From positions 1 to 64,000 of the forward strand of contig JBBIIL010000005.1 in the NCBI GenBank assembly GCA_037446495.1: a stretch of DNA of 64,000 nucleotides, in the 5' to 3' direction. Positions 8,658 through 19,948 of this stretch are shown here, one piece after another. Each line of letters starts with the position of its first letter. Position 1 is the first letter of the stretch. A program made the translations under genes and the position numbers. The notes under the pieces were generated by a model. That model worked only from the letters and a program-made list of their open reading frames with translations. It was not told the DNA's origin and did not search any database. The stretch is from CAIXZV01 sp037446495 (lineage in GTDB: Bacteria > Chloroflexota > Limnocylindria > Limnocylindrales > CSP1-4).

Positions 8658-10319
8658 ATGAGCCGCCCGACCCACCCGTCCGTCGCCGAGCGCCTCGCCA
8701 AACTCGCGCCCGACCAGCGCGCGGCGGCGATGGCCCCGCCAGGGCCGGTGCTGGTGGTGGCGCCCGCGGGGAGCGGCAAGACCACAACCCTTGTGGCGAG
8801 GGTCGCGTGGCTGGTGGACGGCGGGACGGACCCCGGGAAGATCACCCTGGTCGCGTTCAACAAGCGGGCGGCGGACGAGCTCGTCGAGCGTCTCGACGCG
8901 GCGCTGGGGCCGTTGAACGCCTCGGCTTCGGGTGTCGGAGGCGTCCGTGTGCGGACGTTCCACGCGCTTGGGAGGGAGGTGCTGGCGGAGGCTGGCCTGT
9001 CGGTCGACCCGCTGGTCGACCGGGACGAGCTGGTGCGGGGCCTGTTCCCGGGGATCACGCGGGCGGACCGCGGGCGGCTGGACCTCGCGATCAGCCGGCT
9101 GAAGCTCGACCTGCGGGTGTCGGCGGACGAGGTGGCCGCGGACGCGACGGCGGGCCCGGTCGCGCGGGCGTTCGTCGCCTACGAGCGCGCGGTCGCTGCC
9201 TCTGGCGGCGTGGACTTCGACGACCTCGTGCTGCGGGCGCTCCGGCTGCTCGAGGCGGAGGGCGTGGCGCGCGACCGGTGGCAGGCCCGCTGCGCCGCGT
9301 TGCTGGTGGACGAGGCCCAAGACCTCGACCGCACGCAGCTTGACCTCGCGGTCCTGCTGGCTGGCGACGCGCGAAACGTCACGCTCGTCGGCGACGACGA
9401 CCAGACCGTGTACGGCTGGCGACTTGCCGATGTGCGCCGCGTCCTGAACCTGGCCTCCGCACTGCCCGGCCTCAGGCGCCTCGATCTCGAGACCAACTAC
9501 CGGTGCCCGCCGCCAGTCGTCGTGCGCGCGGTTCGGCTGGTCGAGCACAACCGCGAGCGGTTCGTGAAACGGATCGTCGCCGGCCCGCGGAACGCCGGCC
9601 GACTGGTGGTGGCGCCGGACGCGAGCGACGACGTGGTGCGCGTGGCGCGGGCGATGGCCACCTGGCCGGACGACGGGTCGACGAGAGCGGTCCTGGCTCG
9701 GACCAACCGCGAGCTGCTGGTGCCCGTCGTGGTTGCCGTGGAGCGGGGCTGGGCGTTCCGAGCGCCGGACATCGCGCTGCCGATCGAGGATCCGCGCGTC
9801 GACACGATTCTGCACAGCGCCACGACTTCCGGGGAGGCACATCCGCTGGTCGCGCTCGCCAGACTTCGTGCCGAGTGCCGGGCCGCCATGGCCGTGAACC
9901 CGCCCGAGAACCCCGACGAGCCGACAGAGGCGGACCTCGCGACGGCGCTCCTCGGCTGGGCCGCGCCGCTCCCCTCCCTCGCCGCGCTCCGGAACGCCGT
10001 CGAGTCCTTCCGCTCTCGCCTGGCAGAACTCCGCCGAGACGACGCACCGCTGACCCTGGCGACTGCCCACGGCACGAAGGGCCTCGAGTGGGATCACGTC
10101 CTCGTGCTCGCCGACGGCTTCCCCGGCCGCCGGTCCATCACCGACGCCACGGAACCCGAGCGTGCGCTCGAGGAGGAGCGCCGCCTTGCCTACGTCGCGT
10201 GGACCCGCGCCCGCAGGTCGCTCACGCTGCTGTTCGACCCGGCGGCACCGTCGCGCTTCCTGCGGGAGGCGTTCACCGCCGAGGAGCTCGGCATCGGGGT
10301 TGAGGCCCGCGACGCGTAG
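8658..10319 (+). CDS. Compact UvrD/PcrA-like superfamily 1 DNA helicase
   Basis: ATP-dependent 3'-5' DNA helicase of the UvrD/Rep type. 553 residues with all core motifs: Walker A APAGSGKTT (residues 35-43), motif Ia VAFNKRAADEL, Walker B LVDEAQD, motif III GDDDQTVYGWR, motif IV NYRCP, motif V ATAHGTKGLEWDHV and motif VI YVAWTRARR. It is about 150-200 residues shorter than PcrA/UvrD, because the 2B region and the C-terminal RNA-polymerase-interacting tail are reduced. The open frame extends far upstream, but that part is antisense to uvrC; the ATG at 8658 starts the conserved domain. Divergent from uvrC, suggesting a repair role. Exact orthology (UvrD, PcrA or UvrD2) is undecided. Confidence 0.9.
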   Translation: MSRPTHPSVAERLAKLAPDQRAAAMAPPGPVLVVAPAGSGKTTTLVARVAWLVDGGTDPGKITLVAFNKRAADELVERLDAALGPLNASASGVGGVRVRTFHALGREVLAEAGLSVDPLVDRDELVRGLFPGITRADRGRLDLAISRLKLDLRVSADEVAADATAGPVARAFVAYERAVAASGGVDFDDLVLRALRLLEAEGVARDRWQARCAALLVDEAQDLDRTQLDLAVLLAGDARNVTLVGDDDQTVYGWRLADVRRVLNLASALPGLRRLDLETNYRCPPPVVVRAVRLVEHNRERFVKRIVAGPRNAGRLVVAPDASDDVVRVARAMATWPDDGSTRAVLARTNRELLVPVVVAVERGWAFRAPDIALPIEDPRVDTILHSATTSGEAHPLVALARLRAECRAAMAVNPPENPDEPTEADLATALLGWAAPLPSLAALRNAVESFRSRLAELRRDDAPLTLATAHGTKGLEWDHVLVLADGFPGRRSITDATEPERALEEERRLAYVAWTRARRSLTLLFDPAAPSRFLREAFTAEELGIGVEARDA

Positions 10320-10431
10320 ACTGTCGCGCCATGACAGCACGAAACCACATCCCCGGGCCGCAGGCCCGCACCGCCCACCACGCACTTGCCGGGCACACGG
10401 CAGCCGACTGGCGGCCGGCGGAGCGGCTCGC

Positions 10432-10911
10432 GTGAGCTCGCTCCCGAGCCTCGGCCCTCGCGGCGAGGGCTGGGTGGCCATCCAGTTCGTGCTGCTGTTC
10501 GCCATTTTCCTCGCGGGCCTCACCGAGGCGCCGGTCTCCGCCTATGCCTGGACGGTGGCCTCGATCGCCGGGCTGTTGCTGATGGGCGTGGGCGGCGTGC
10601 TCGCGATCCTCGGCGTCCGCGATCTCGGGCGGTCGCTGACGGCGCTCCCCCACCCGCGCAGCGGCAGCCAGCTGGTCGATTCGGGCGTGTACCGGCTCGT
10701 CCGCCACCCGATCTACGGCGGGCTCATCATCGGCTCGCTGGGGTACGGGCTCGCGATGCACGCCCTGGTGACCGCGGTCGTCGGGTCGCTCGTGCTGCTG
10801 GGCTTCTTCCGCCTGAAGTCCGCGCGCGAGGAGGTGTGGCTGGAGCAGCGCTACCCGGAGTACCCGGCCTACCGCGCCAAGACGCGCCGGATGCTGCCGC
10901 TCATCTACTAG
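10432..10911 (+). CDS. Isoprenylcysteine carboxyl methyltransferase-like membrane protein
   Basis: 159 residues with about four hydrophobic segments. The C-terminal half carries the ICMT/PEMT-family signature: LVDSGVYRLVRHPIYGG (SAM-binding region with RHP), then REEVWLEQRYPEYPAYRAKTRR, a typical end. Bacterial members methylate diverse small molecules or lipids, and the substrate cannot be read from sequence. The GTG at 10432 is chosen because conserved sequence starts there; upstream codons in the frame look antisense. Immediately downstream, in the same frame, lies a decayed copy of its last ~70 codons. Confidence 0.82.
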   Translation: MSSLPSLGPRGEGWVAIQFVLLFAIFLAGLTEAPVSAYAWTVASIAGLLLMGVGGVLAILGVRDLGRSLTALPHPRSGSQLVDSGVYRLVRHPIYGGLIIGSLGYGLAMHALVTAVVGSLVLLGFFRLKSAREEVWLEQRYPEYPAYRAKTRRMLPLIY

Positions 10912-11184
10912 GCCAGCGCGTCCGTCATACGCGTCGACCTCGCGCGCCGCGCTGCGCCCCGGCTCGCCAGGCGCCCAGGGCGGCTGGTCAAGTCGCCGGC
11001 GCTTTTCGAACTGGGCGGACGTGGGGCGCGGCCACGCCCGGGCCTCGCGGTCGCGGAGGCCGTCGTGCTCCTTCCGTTCTTGCGGCTCAAGCCAGCCCGC
11101 GAGGAGGTCTGGCTGGCGGCGCGCTACCCGGACTGCGCGGCGCACCGGGCGAAGACGCGGCGCATCCTGGCCTTCTTCAACTGA
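10912..11184 (+). pseudogene. Decayed partial duplicate of the ICMT-like gene
   Basis: Continuing in the same frame past the stop at 10909, an uninterrupted stretch of codons ends at a TGA at 11182. Its end reads LRLKPAREEVWLAARYPD then AHRAKTRRILAFF, closely matching the end of the preceding protein (FRLKSAREEVWLEQRYPE, AYRAKTRRMLPLI). Further upstream, a GRLVKSP segment aligns with YRLVRHP but the HP dipeptide and the membrane helix are degraded. There is no usable start codon. It is a remnant of a tandem duplication, not a working gene. Confidence 0.75.
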
Positions 11185-11754
11185 CGCCTCTCGAGGCTGG
11201 CGATGCACCCTGGCGGCCGAGGGGCCTCGACGCCCGTCGCGAGTGTCCGGATGATCCGAACAAGCGGACGTCCAACGCCGAGAAGTCTTCGCGCTGGGCG
11301 CGCGAAGGCCGCTGCTGCATGAACGGGCCGGGGCCGCGGCGTGCACGGGCCGGCGCCGCGGCCCTCCGGCGAGGCGATCCGCGCACAGCTGGCCCTGGCT
11401 GCCAAGCCGACACCGCACCAGTGAAGGGGTGTGGCCCGGCCAGGTGACCTCCGGCAGCGATCTTGTTCGTTCTATCCGAACAGTCGCAACACTCCGCGGC
11501 CGCGGCGCTCCATGGCGGCTCCACGCCGGGCTGCGGCTCCACGACACTCGGCGGCCGCGCCGAATCCGGGCGGCGGTGAGACTCCGCGGCAACACCGCGC
11601 CGGGCGGGAGTTCGCACCACGCGGGCAGCCGACGCGCTGCATCGAGCACGGATCCCGACGACCAGCGAGCCACGCAATCCGGGCAGACGGCCCCGGGGCC
11701 GCGCGGTGTCCGCACCTTGCGAAATCTGGCGAGGCACGCTCCCAGGGCGCAGGG
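11185..11754. other. 570-bp intergenic region, no gene recognised
   Basis: No frame on either strand shows coherent coding. A short inverted repeat, TGTTCG-N7-CGAACA, lies at about 11464-11482; its arms are oriented opposite to the SOS-type boxes seen elsewhere. This may be further decay after the duplication to its left. Confidence 0.4.
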
Positions 11755-12093
11755 CTACCCGAGCACGTCGCGCTTGGCGAGCTCCTTGAGCAGCTTGTCG
11801 ATGGCATCCAGGAATGGAATCGTGATCTCGAGGGGCAGCGCGTCGCGAACCGAATCCTTCGGGCCGTACGCGGAACGCGCGCGGAGGGCCACCCTGCGAA
11901 GGTCGCTGATCGCGCCGTCGCGGAGCTGGTCCGGAAGGGGCTCCAGGTAGGCGATCCAGCGGGTGGCGCCCAGCTCGAGCGCCGCAGCCAACAGTCGGTC
12001 GCCTGCCCGCGCCGCGGCCAGGGCCGCTTCGTCGATCGCGGGCTTCTCGTGGCGCGCCGGGCCGACCGGACGCCTCGAGCGCGCGTGGGTCAC
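11755..12093 (-). CDS. Small hypothetical helical protein
   Basis: 112 residues, GTG start overlapping the stop of the preceding 145-residue gene as GTGA, so the two are translationally coupled. The sequence is Ala/Leu/Arg-rich and predicted mostly helical, with LPDQLRDGAISDLRRVALRA and a C-terminal DAIDKLLKELAKRDVL helix. There are no Cys, signal peptide or recognisable motifs. I do not recognise a family. The coupling and G/C third positions argue that it is real. Confidence 0.55.
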   Translation of the reverse strand: MTHARSRRPVGPARHEKPAIDEAALAAARAGDRLLAAALELGATRWIAYLEPLPDQLRDGAISDLRRVALRARSAYGPKDSVRDALPLEITIPFLDAIDKLLKELAKRDVLG

Positions 12094-12527
12094 GACTCCG
12101 CCGCGTCGATGTTGATCCCGACGTCACCGGAGGCCCGGACGAGGAGCAGGCCGAGGCGCTTGCGCTCCGAGCCGTTGACCAGGATCCGGAACGAGTAGTC
12201 CCCGGGCGACGGGAAACGGATGCCGTAGAGGTCCACGCTGAAGGTCACGATGTTGTCGCGGCCGTCGTCGTGGCCGCGGGCCACCATCGTGCCGGCGGCA
12301 GAGGTGACCTCGCCACCGTCGGGGTCGAGCAGGACGATGCCCAGCTGGTGCTCGCGCTTGGTCTCCGGCGCGGTCACGAGGAGCCCCACGACGAGGGCGA
12401 GGTGCGCGTGCACGAGCGGGAAGGTGGGGCCCCCGATGCGCGTGATGCCGCCGCCGAGGACGTGGAACTTGTGGCCGGGATTGGTCTCGGCCGCGTCGGC
12501 GAGGAAGGCGTAGTCGATGTCGGGCAT
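12090..12527 (-). CDS. DUF6941-like small beta protein
   Basis: 145 residues. The opening (DYAFLADAAETNPGHKFHVL then GGGITRIG) resembles the DUF6941 family of uncharacterised bacterial proteins, which begin with a 'sees data/has result' type beta strand and end in a strand-rich domain (PGDYSFRILVNGSERKRLGL). No catalytic residues are evident. A TACCAT hexamer 6 bases before the ATG supports this start as leaderless. It is the first gene of a two-gene unit upstream, in transcription, of the 112-residue protein. Family name is from memory and moderately sure. Confidence 0.65.
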   Translation of the reverse strand: MPDIDYAFLADAAETNPGHKFHVLGGGITRIGGPTFPLVHAHLALVVGLLVTAPETKREHQLGIVLLDPDGGEVTSAAGTMVARGHDDGRDNIVTFSVDLYGIRFPSPGDYSFRILVNGSERKRLGLLLVRASGDVGINIDAAES

Positions 12528-12533
12528 GGACCG

Positions 12534-12539
12534 ATGGTA
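12534..12539 (-). promoter_or_regulatory. -10 TACCAT, leaderless start
   Basis: The hexamer reads TACCAT on the minus strand, with a 6-base spacer to the ATG at 12527. Confidence 0.6.
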
Positions 12540-12585
12540 ACGGGGCAGCGGATCGGGTGCGAGGCCCGTCGGCTCGCCGATTCGC

Positions 12586-15528
<2,943 letters not shown>

Positions 15529-15534
15529 GGATCG

Positions 15535-15570
15535 ATTGTAGCGGGTCGGGCTCAGATAGAACACGTGTTC
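15535..15570 (-). promoter_or_regulatory. uvrA promoter with LexA/SOS-type box
   Basis: On the minus strand: the perfect palindrome GAACACGTGTTC (15559-15570), 18 bases, then TACAAT (15535-15540), 6 bases, then the GTG start. The inner edge of the palindrome (TGTTCT) occupies the -35 position. GAAC-N4-GTTC is the LexA box of Firmicutes and Actinobacteria. LexA binding here is inferred. Confidence 0.8.
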
Positions 15571-15628
15571 GTTCCGGGAGTGCCGCCGGCGGCCGCGCCT
15601 CGGCGGGAGCGTGCGACAATCCCATGCC

Positions 15629-17068
15629 GTGAGACGCCTGAAGACGCCAGGGGCAGGACCGGCGGCCGAGTCGCCGAACGGGTCCGAGTGGTCCGCCGCC
15701 GTCGTGGCCGCCGTAGTCGACGACGCATACACGGCCCGGGCCGTCGAGGTGGCGCTTCGCACCGGCGTGATGCTGCTCGAGAGCGGCGCGGAGACCACCG
15801 ACACGGAGCGCTCGATGCGGCGGCTCCTCCGAGGGCTGGGCCTGGCCGGCGCCGAGGCGCTGGTCACCTACTCCATCGTGGCCGTCTCGTACACCCAGGG
15901 CGGCGGTGTCCACCCCACCACCGCAATGCGCGCGGTTCCGATCTGGCAGGCGAACTACGCACGCTTGGCCGCCGTCTCTGACGTTGCCAACGCCGTGGCC
16001 GGCGGGCGACTGGATCTCGACGCCGCGGAGGAGGGGCTCGACGAGGCGGCCGCTACCCGGCCCCCATACCCAACCTGGGCACTCGTTGCAGCCGCGGGAG
16101 CCTCCGCCGCGGGCCTGGCCGTCCTGTTCGGCGGCTCGCCGGTGGACGCGCTCGCCACCCTGGTCGTCGGGATCCTGGTGCAGCCCCTCGTCGCCGCCGT
16201 GGAGCGCACCCGCCTGCCGCCCATGTTCCAGACCGCGGCCGGTGTCGCGGCCACCACCGCCTTCGTGTCCGTCCTCGCAGGGCTCGGCGCGCTCCCGAAT
16301 CCTAGCCTCGTCCTCACGGGCGCCATCCTGCGATTCCTGCCTGGCTCAACGCTGGTGGCTGGGATGCGCGACCTGCTCGACCGCTCCATCGTGTCAGGGA
16401 CCGCCCGCCTGGCCGAGGCGCTGCTCCTCGGCGGCGCAGTGGCCGGCAGCCTTGGCATCGTCTTGGCCATCGCGTCCAACTTCGGTGTCCGCCTCATCAT
16501 CTCGCTTGAGGGCGCGTCCTCGTGGCCGCTCTGGGTCCTCGTCGTGGCGAGCGCGGTGTCGGTCGCCTTCTATGCGATTGGCCTGGGCGTCCCGACCCGG
16601 GTCCTCCTGACCTGCTCGCTCGTCGGCGCCATCGCGACGCTAGTGGGCCAAGGCACGGTCACCACGTTCGCCTACTTGGGCGAGGTGCTGGTCGCCGCGC
16701 TCGTCGTGGGGGTGCTCAGCCGAGTATTCGCACGCCGCTTCGATGCCCCGTGGACGTTGTGGGCCGTGCCAGCAGTACTGGTCCTGCTGCCCGGCCTCAC
16801 GATCGTGCGGGCGATGCTCGCCACGTCCACCACATTGCAGGTGTCGCTGCTCGCGGACGCGCTGCTGACCGCGTTCGCCATCGGCGTCGGGGTCGCCTCG
16901 GGCGACATCGTCGTGTCCACGGCCATGCGGCTCCGTGAGCACGTCGTGGACCCCATGGTCGGCGCGGTGGCCAGCGGGTTCGGCACGCTCGTGACGCGCT
17001 CGGGCGAGGCCGCCAGCGACAGGCCGTCCGGCCGAGGCGACCCGGGCAACCCGGCGCCGCCCAGCTGA
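15629..17068 (+). CDS. ThrE-type threonine/serine exporter family protein
   Basis: Predicted amino-acid exporter in the inner membrane. About 479 residues: a soluble N-terminal DUF1212 domain (GVMLLESGAETTDTERSMRR, TYSIVAVSYTQGGGVHPTT), then about ten hydrophobic segments spanning the DUF1212 membrane part and a C-terminal DUF3815-like half (VLLPGLTIVRAML). This is the fused ThrE architecture rather than the split YjjP/YjjB one. A GTG at 15611 is an alternative start; the one at 15629 is preferred because a GACAAT hexamer lies 8 bases before it. Divergent from uvrA by about 100 bases. Substrate unproven. Confidence 0.85.
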   Translation: MRRLKTPGAGPAAESPNGSEWSAAVVAAVVDDAYTARAVEVALRTGVMLLESGAETTDTERSMRRLLRGLGLAGAEALVTYSIVAVSYTQGGGVHPTTAMRAVPIWQANYARLAAVSDVANAVAGGRLDLDAAEEGLDEAAATRPPYPTWALVAAAGASAAGLAVLFGGSPVDALATLVVGILVQPLVAAVERTRLPPMFQTAAGVAATTAFVSVLAGLGALPNPSLVLTGAILRFLPGSTLVAGMRDLLDRSIVSGTARLAEALLLGGAVAGSLGIVLAIASNFGVRLIISLEGASSWPLWVLVVASAVSVAFYAIGLGVPTRVLLTCSLVGAIATLVGQGTVTTFAYLGEVLVAALVVGVLSRVFARRFDAPWTLWAVPAVLVLLPGLTIVRAMLATSTTLQVSLLADALLTAFAIGVGVASGDIVVSTAMRLREHVVDPMVGAVASGFGTLVTRSGEAASDRPSGRGDPGNPAPPS

Positions 17069-17109
17069 CGTCTGACGGCGCAGCGGCTCGAGGCTCGACC
17101 GCTCAGACG
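17069..17109. terminator. Hairpin between convergent genes
   Basis: CGTCTG (17069-17074) pairs with CAGACG (17104-17109), and AGCGG (17082-17086) with CCGCT (17099-17103), around a 12-base loop. The left arm starts immediately after the ThrE-like stop, and the hairpin lies just beyond the yfcC-like stop on the other strand. Confidence 0.55.
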
Positions 17110-17126
17110 AACGCGACAGCAACCGC

Positions 17127-18650
17127 TCAGCCGAGCGTCGCTGCCACCGCCACGAACGTGGCCGATACAAGGAACAGCACGAGCAGCATCGGCCACGCGA
17201 ACCGCAGGTATTTGTCGTAGCCGACCTCGGCGATCGACAGTCCGCCGATCAGGACCACGCTCGTGGGCGAGAACAGCAGCGCCAGTCCGTGCCCGAGGAT
17301 CCAGGCCGTGATCGTGAGCGGGCGGCTCACCTGGGCGAAGTCGGAGAGCGGCGCGAGCAGCGGCATCGCCAGCGTGGCGTGGCCCGAGGAGGACGGGATC
17401 AGCATGGCGAGGCCGATGTTGATGACCTCGGTGAACACCGCGAAAACACCCACCGAGGCTCCGGCGACGATCTGCTCCATCGAGTGCAGCAGCGTGCCGA
17501 GGGTGAGCGTGTTCGTCAGGACCACCGCAACGCCCTGGGCAAGGAGCACGACGATGGCGGGGTTGATCATGTCGGCCATGCCCGAGCCGATCAGCTTGAT
17601 CGTCTCCTTCTCGCCCATCTTCGCCACGACGCCCACGACGACCGAGGACAGAACGAACAGCATGGCGAGCTCGGGGAACCACCAGTTCAGCTCGAACCAG
17701 TACGGCGCCGCGGCGGTGATGTGCTCGGTGGTGTCCTCGGCCGGACCCGCGACGGCGCCCAGCAGGCTCGACCACGGGATGACGGAGAACACCATCAGGC
17801 CGAAGACCAGCGCCATGATCACGAGGATCCGGCGCTGCAGACCCGTCAGACCCGGGGTCACGACGACCGGGACGTCGGGGGCCCCCTCGGCGGCGTTGGT
17901 CGCGGCGGGCGCGGTGCGAGTGCGGTTCGCGTGGCGGAGGACGAAGGCGATCGAGATGCCCGTGAGCATCGGCCACAGGAGGAGCCGCAGCACGATCCCG
18001 TCGCCGATGGACACGCCGGCCTCGCCCGAGGCCACGCCGATCGAGAACGGGTTGACCGTGGCCGCCATCACCCCGGTCAGCGCGCCGACGATGATCATCG
18101 CCGCCGTGGTCAGCCGGTCGTAGCCCAGCGCAGCGAGCAGCGGCATGAACAGCGCGTAGAAGCCGAGGGTCTCGACGGAGAATCCCATGGTCGAGCCCAG
18201 GGCCGAGAACAGGATCATGATGGCCGCGATCAGCAGCGAGCCGCGGTCGCGAAGCCGGTGGGCCAGCGCGCCGATCGCCACCTCCAGGCTCTTCGTCGCG
18301 TAGCACACGGACATGAACGCGCCGATCGACATCAGGAACACCACGACGCCCACCGCGCCGAACAGCGTGCCGGTGGCCCCGGTGGAGATGAAGCCGGTGG
18401 CGCTGTCGCGCACGCCGTAGAGACCGTTGATGGGGGCGAGCACGAGTTGCTCGACCATCTGCGGGAGCGAGAGCGGCGACGCCACCTGGTGGTACGTGCC
18501 GGGGATCGGCGCCCCGTGCTCGTCGAACTTGTAGACGCCCGACGGCAGGAGGAGCGCCGCCACCCAGACGATGACGGTGACGAACGCCAGGATCGTGACC
18601 GAGCTCGGGAACGCCAGCTTGCGCTTGGGCTGCGCGACGGCGGTGGCCAC
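17127..18650 (-). CDS. YfcC/DcuC-family basic amino acid or C4-dicarboxylate permease
   Basis: 507-residue integral membrane protein with about twelve hydrophobic segments, GTG start. The sequence style (TLFGAVGVVVFLMSIGAFM, LPSGVYKFDEHG near the start, STMGFSVETLGFYALFMPLL, NPFSIGVASGEAG) is that of the YfcC branch of the DcuC superfamily, PF03606. Members near arginine deiminase genes often act as arginine/ornithine or citrulline carriers. It starts 13 bases after the arcA stop, so it is the third gene of the arcD-arcA-yfcC operon. A central insert (residues ~240-265) is low-complexity. Substrate is inferred from context only. Confidence 0.82.
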   Translation of the reverse strand: MATAVAQPKRKLAFPSSVTILAFVTVIVWVAALLLPSGVYKFDEHGAPIPGTYHQVASPLSLPQMVEQLVLAPINGLYGVRDSATGFISTGATGTLFGAVGVVVFLMSIGAFMSVCYATKSLEVAIGALAHRLRDRGSLLIAAIMILFSALGSTMGFSVETLGFYALFMPLLAALGYDRLTTAAMIIVGALTGVMAATVNPFSIGVASGEAGVSIGDGIVLRLLLWPMLTGISIAFVLRHANRTRTAPAATNAAEGAPDVPVVVTPGLTGLQRRILVIMALVFGLMVFSVIPWSSLLGAVAGPAEDTTEHITAAAPYWFELNWWFPELAMLFVLSSVVVGVVAKMGEKETIKLIGSGMADMINPAIVVLLAQGVAVVLTNTLTLGTLLHSMEQIVAGASVGVFAVFTEVINIGLAMLIPSSSGHATLAMPLLAPLSDFAQVSRPLTITAWILGHGLALLFSPTSVVLIGGLSIAEVGYDKYLRFAWPMLLVLFLVSATFVAVAATLG

Positions 18651-18663
18651 GTCTCGACGCCGG

Positions 18664-19917
18664 CTAGAAGTCGACCGCGTCCCGCGAGATCGGGCAGGTC
18701 ATGCAGTGCCCGCCGCCGCGGCCCCGGCCGAGTTCGGCGCCCACGATCGTGATGACCTCGACGCCAGCCTTCCGCAGGAGGGTGTTGGTGACGGTGTTGC
18801 GGTCGTAGGTGAACACCACGCCCGGCTCGACGGCCACCGCGTTGTTGCCGCTGTCCCACTGCTGGCGCTCGGAGGCGTACGCGTCACCACCGGTCTCGAT
18901 GACTCGCAGCGCCTTGAGGCCCAGCGACTCCGCGACCACGTCCACGAAGGTGGCCTTCTCGACCGTGATGTGGACGCCGTGCTTATCGTCCGGGCGCAGG
19001 GTGAAAGTGTCAACCGCGTTCATGATGTTCGGGTACAGGGTCACGATGTCTAGGTCTGCGAACGTGAACACCGTGTCGAGGTGCATCGCCGCCCGGAGCT
19101 TCGGCATCCCCGCAACGATGACCCGCTCAGCCGCGCCGTGCTCGAACAGCGAGGCGGCAACCTGCGTGATCGCCTGTCGAGAAGTCCGCTCGCTCATCCC
19201 CATCAGGACGACGCCGTTGCCCACCGGCATGATGTCGCCGCCCTCGAACGTGGCCTGGCCCCAGTCCTGCTCGGGGTCGCCCCACCACACCGTCGACCCC
19301 ACAAACTCGGGGTGGAAGAGGTAGATGGCCTTCATGAGGAGCGTCTCGTCGTGGCGCGCCGGCCAGTAGAGCGGGTTGAGCGTGAGGCCGCCGTACAGCC
19401 AGCACGTGGTGTCGCGGGTGTACAGCGTGTTCGGCAGCGGCGGCATGAGGTACTCGCGCACGCCCAAGTGCTCCCGGGCGAGCGAGACCGTGTCGAAGCG
19501 GAAGTCCTCGGGCACGTCCGAGGTGGCAAGGCCGCCGATCAGGACCTGCGCCAAGTCGACCGGGCTCAGGGTCTCGAGGTAGGCCCGCGTGCCGTCCACG
19601 AGGAACATGCCCACACGGTTGGGGACAACCTTGCGGTCCAGCAGCCAGGCCTTCGCCTCCGGGATGGCCACGGTCTGCGCGAGCAGGTCGTGGAGCTCGA
19701 CCACCTCCACTCCTCGGCCGCGAAGCTTGTTGACGAAGTCCGCGTGGTCCCGCTGGGCCATCTCGACCCACAGCACGTCGTCGAACAGGAGATCGTCGTT
19801 GTTCGTCGGAGTCAGCCGCCGGTGGGCCAGGCCCGGCCGACAGACGAGCACCTTGCGCAAGCGGCCAACCTCGGAATGGACGCCATACGCCGCGCTGGGG
19901 ATCGGCTGGTCAGACAT
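18664..19917 (-). CDS. arcA: Arginine deiminase
   Basis: Hydrolyses L-arginine to citrulline and ammonia, the first step of the ADI pathway. 417 residues, full length. Signature elements: the N-terminal GVHSEVGRLRKVLVCRPG, NTLYTRDTTCW (the FTRD-like motif), EGGDIMPVGNGV with the acidic substrate ligands, AMHLDTVFT with the catalytic His, and the C-terminal GRGRGGGHCMTCPI with nucleophile Cys405. A GGAGGG Shine-Dalgarno lies about 9 bases before the ATG. It is flanked by two transporters in one operon, but no ornithine carbamoyltransferase or carbamate kinase is within reach. ATP yield through the full pathway would need arcB and arcC elsewhere. Confidence 0.96.
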   Translation of the reverse strand: MSDQPIPSAAYGVHSEVGRLRKVLVCRPGLAHRRLTPTNNDDLLFDDVLWVEMAQRDHADFVNKLRGRGVEVVELHDLLAQTVAIPEAKAWLLDRKVVPNRVGMFLVDGTRAYLETLSPVDLAQVLIGGLATSDVPEDFRFDTVSLAREHLGVREYLMPPLPNTLYTRDTTCWLYGGLTLNPLYWPARHDETLLMKAIYLFHPEFVGSTVWWGDPEQDWGQATFEGGDIMPVGNGVVLMGMSERTSRQAITQVAASLFEHGAAERVIVAGMPKLRAAMHLDTVFTFADLDIVTLYPNIMNAVDTFTLRPDDKHGVHITVEKATFVDVVAESLGLKALRVIETGGDAYASERQQWDSGNNAVAVEPGVVFTYDRNTVTNTLLRKAGVEVITIVGAELGRGRGGGHCMTCPISRDAVDF

Positions 19918-19948
19918 GTCGGAGTCCCTCCACAGGTAGCGGGTTGGG

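Noticed and set aside
11464..11482. Possible SOS box TGTTCG-N7-CGAACA
   Set aside because: Arm order is GTTC...GAAC, the reverse of the GAAC-N4-GTTC box, with different spacing and no gene start nearby.
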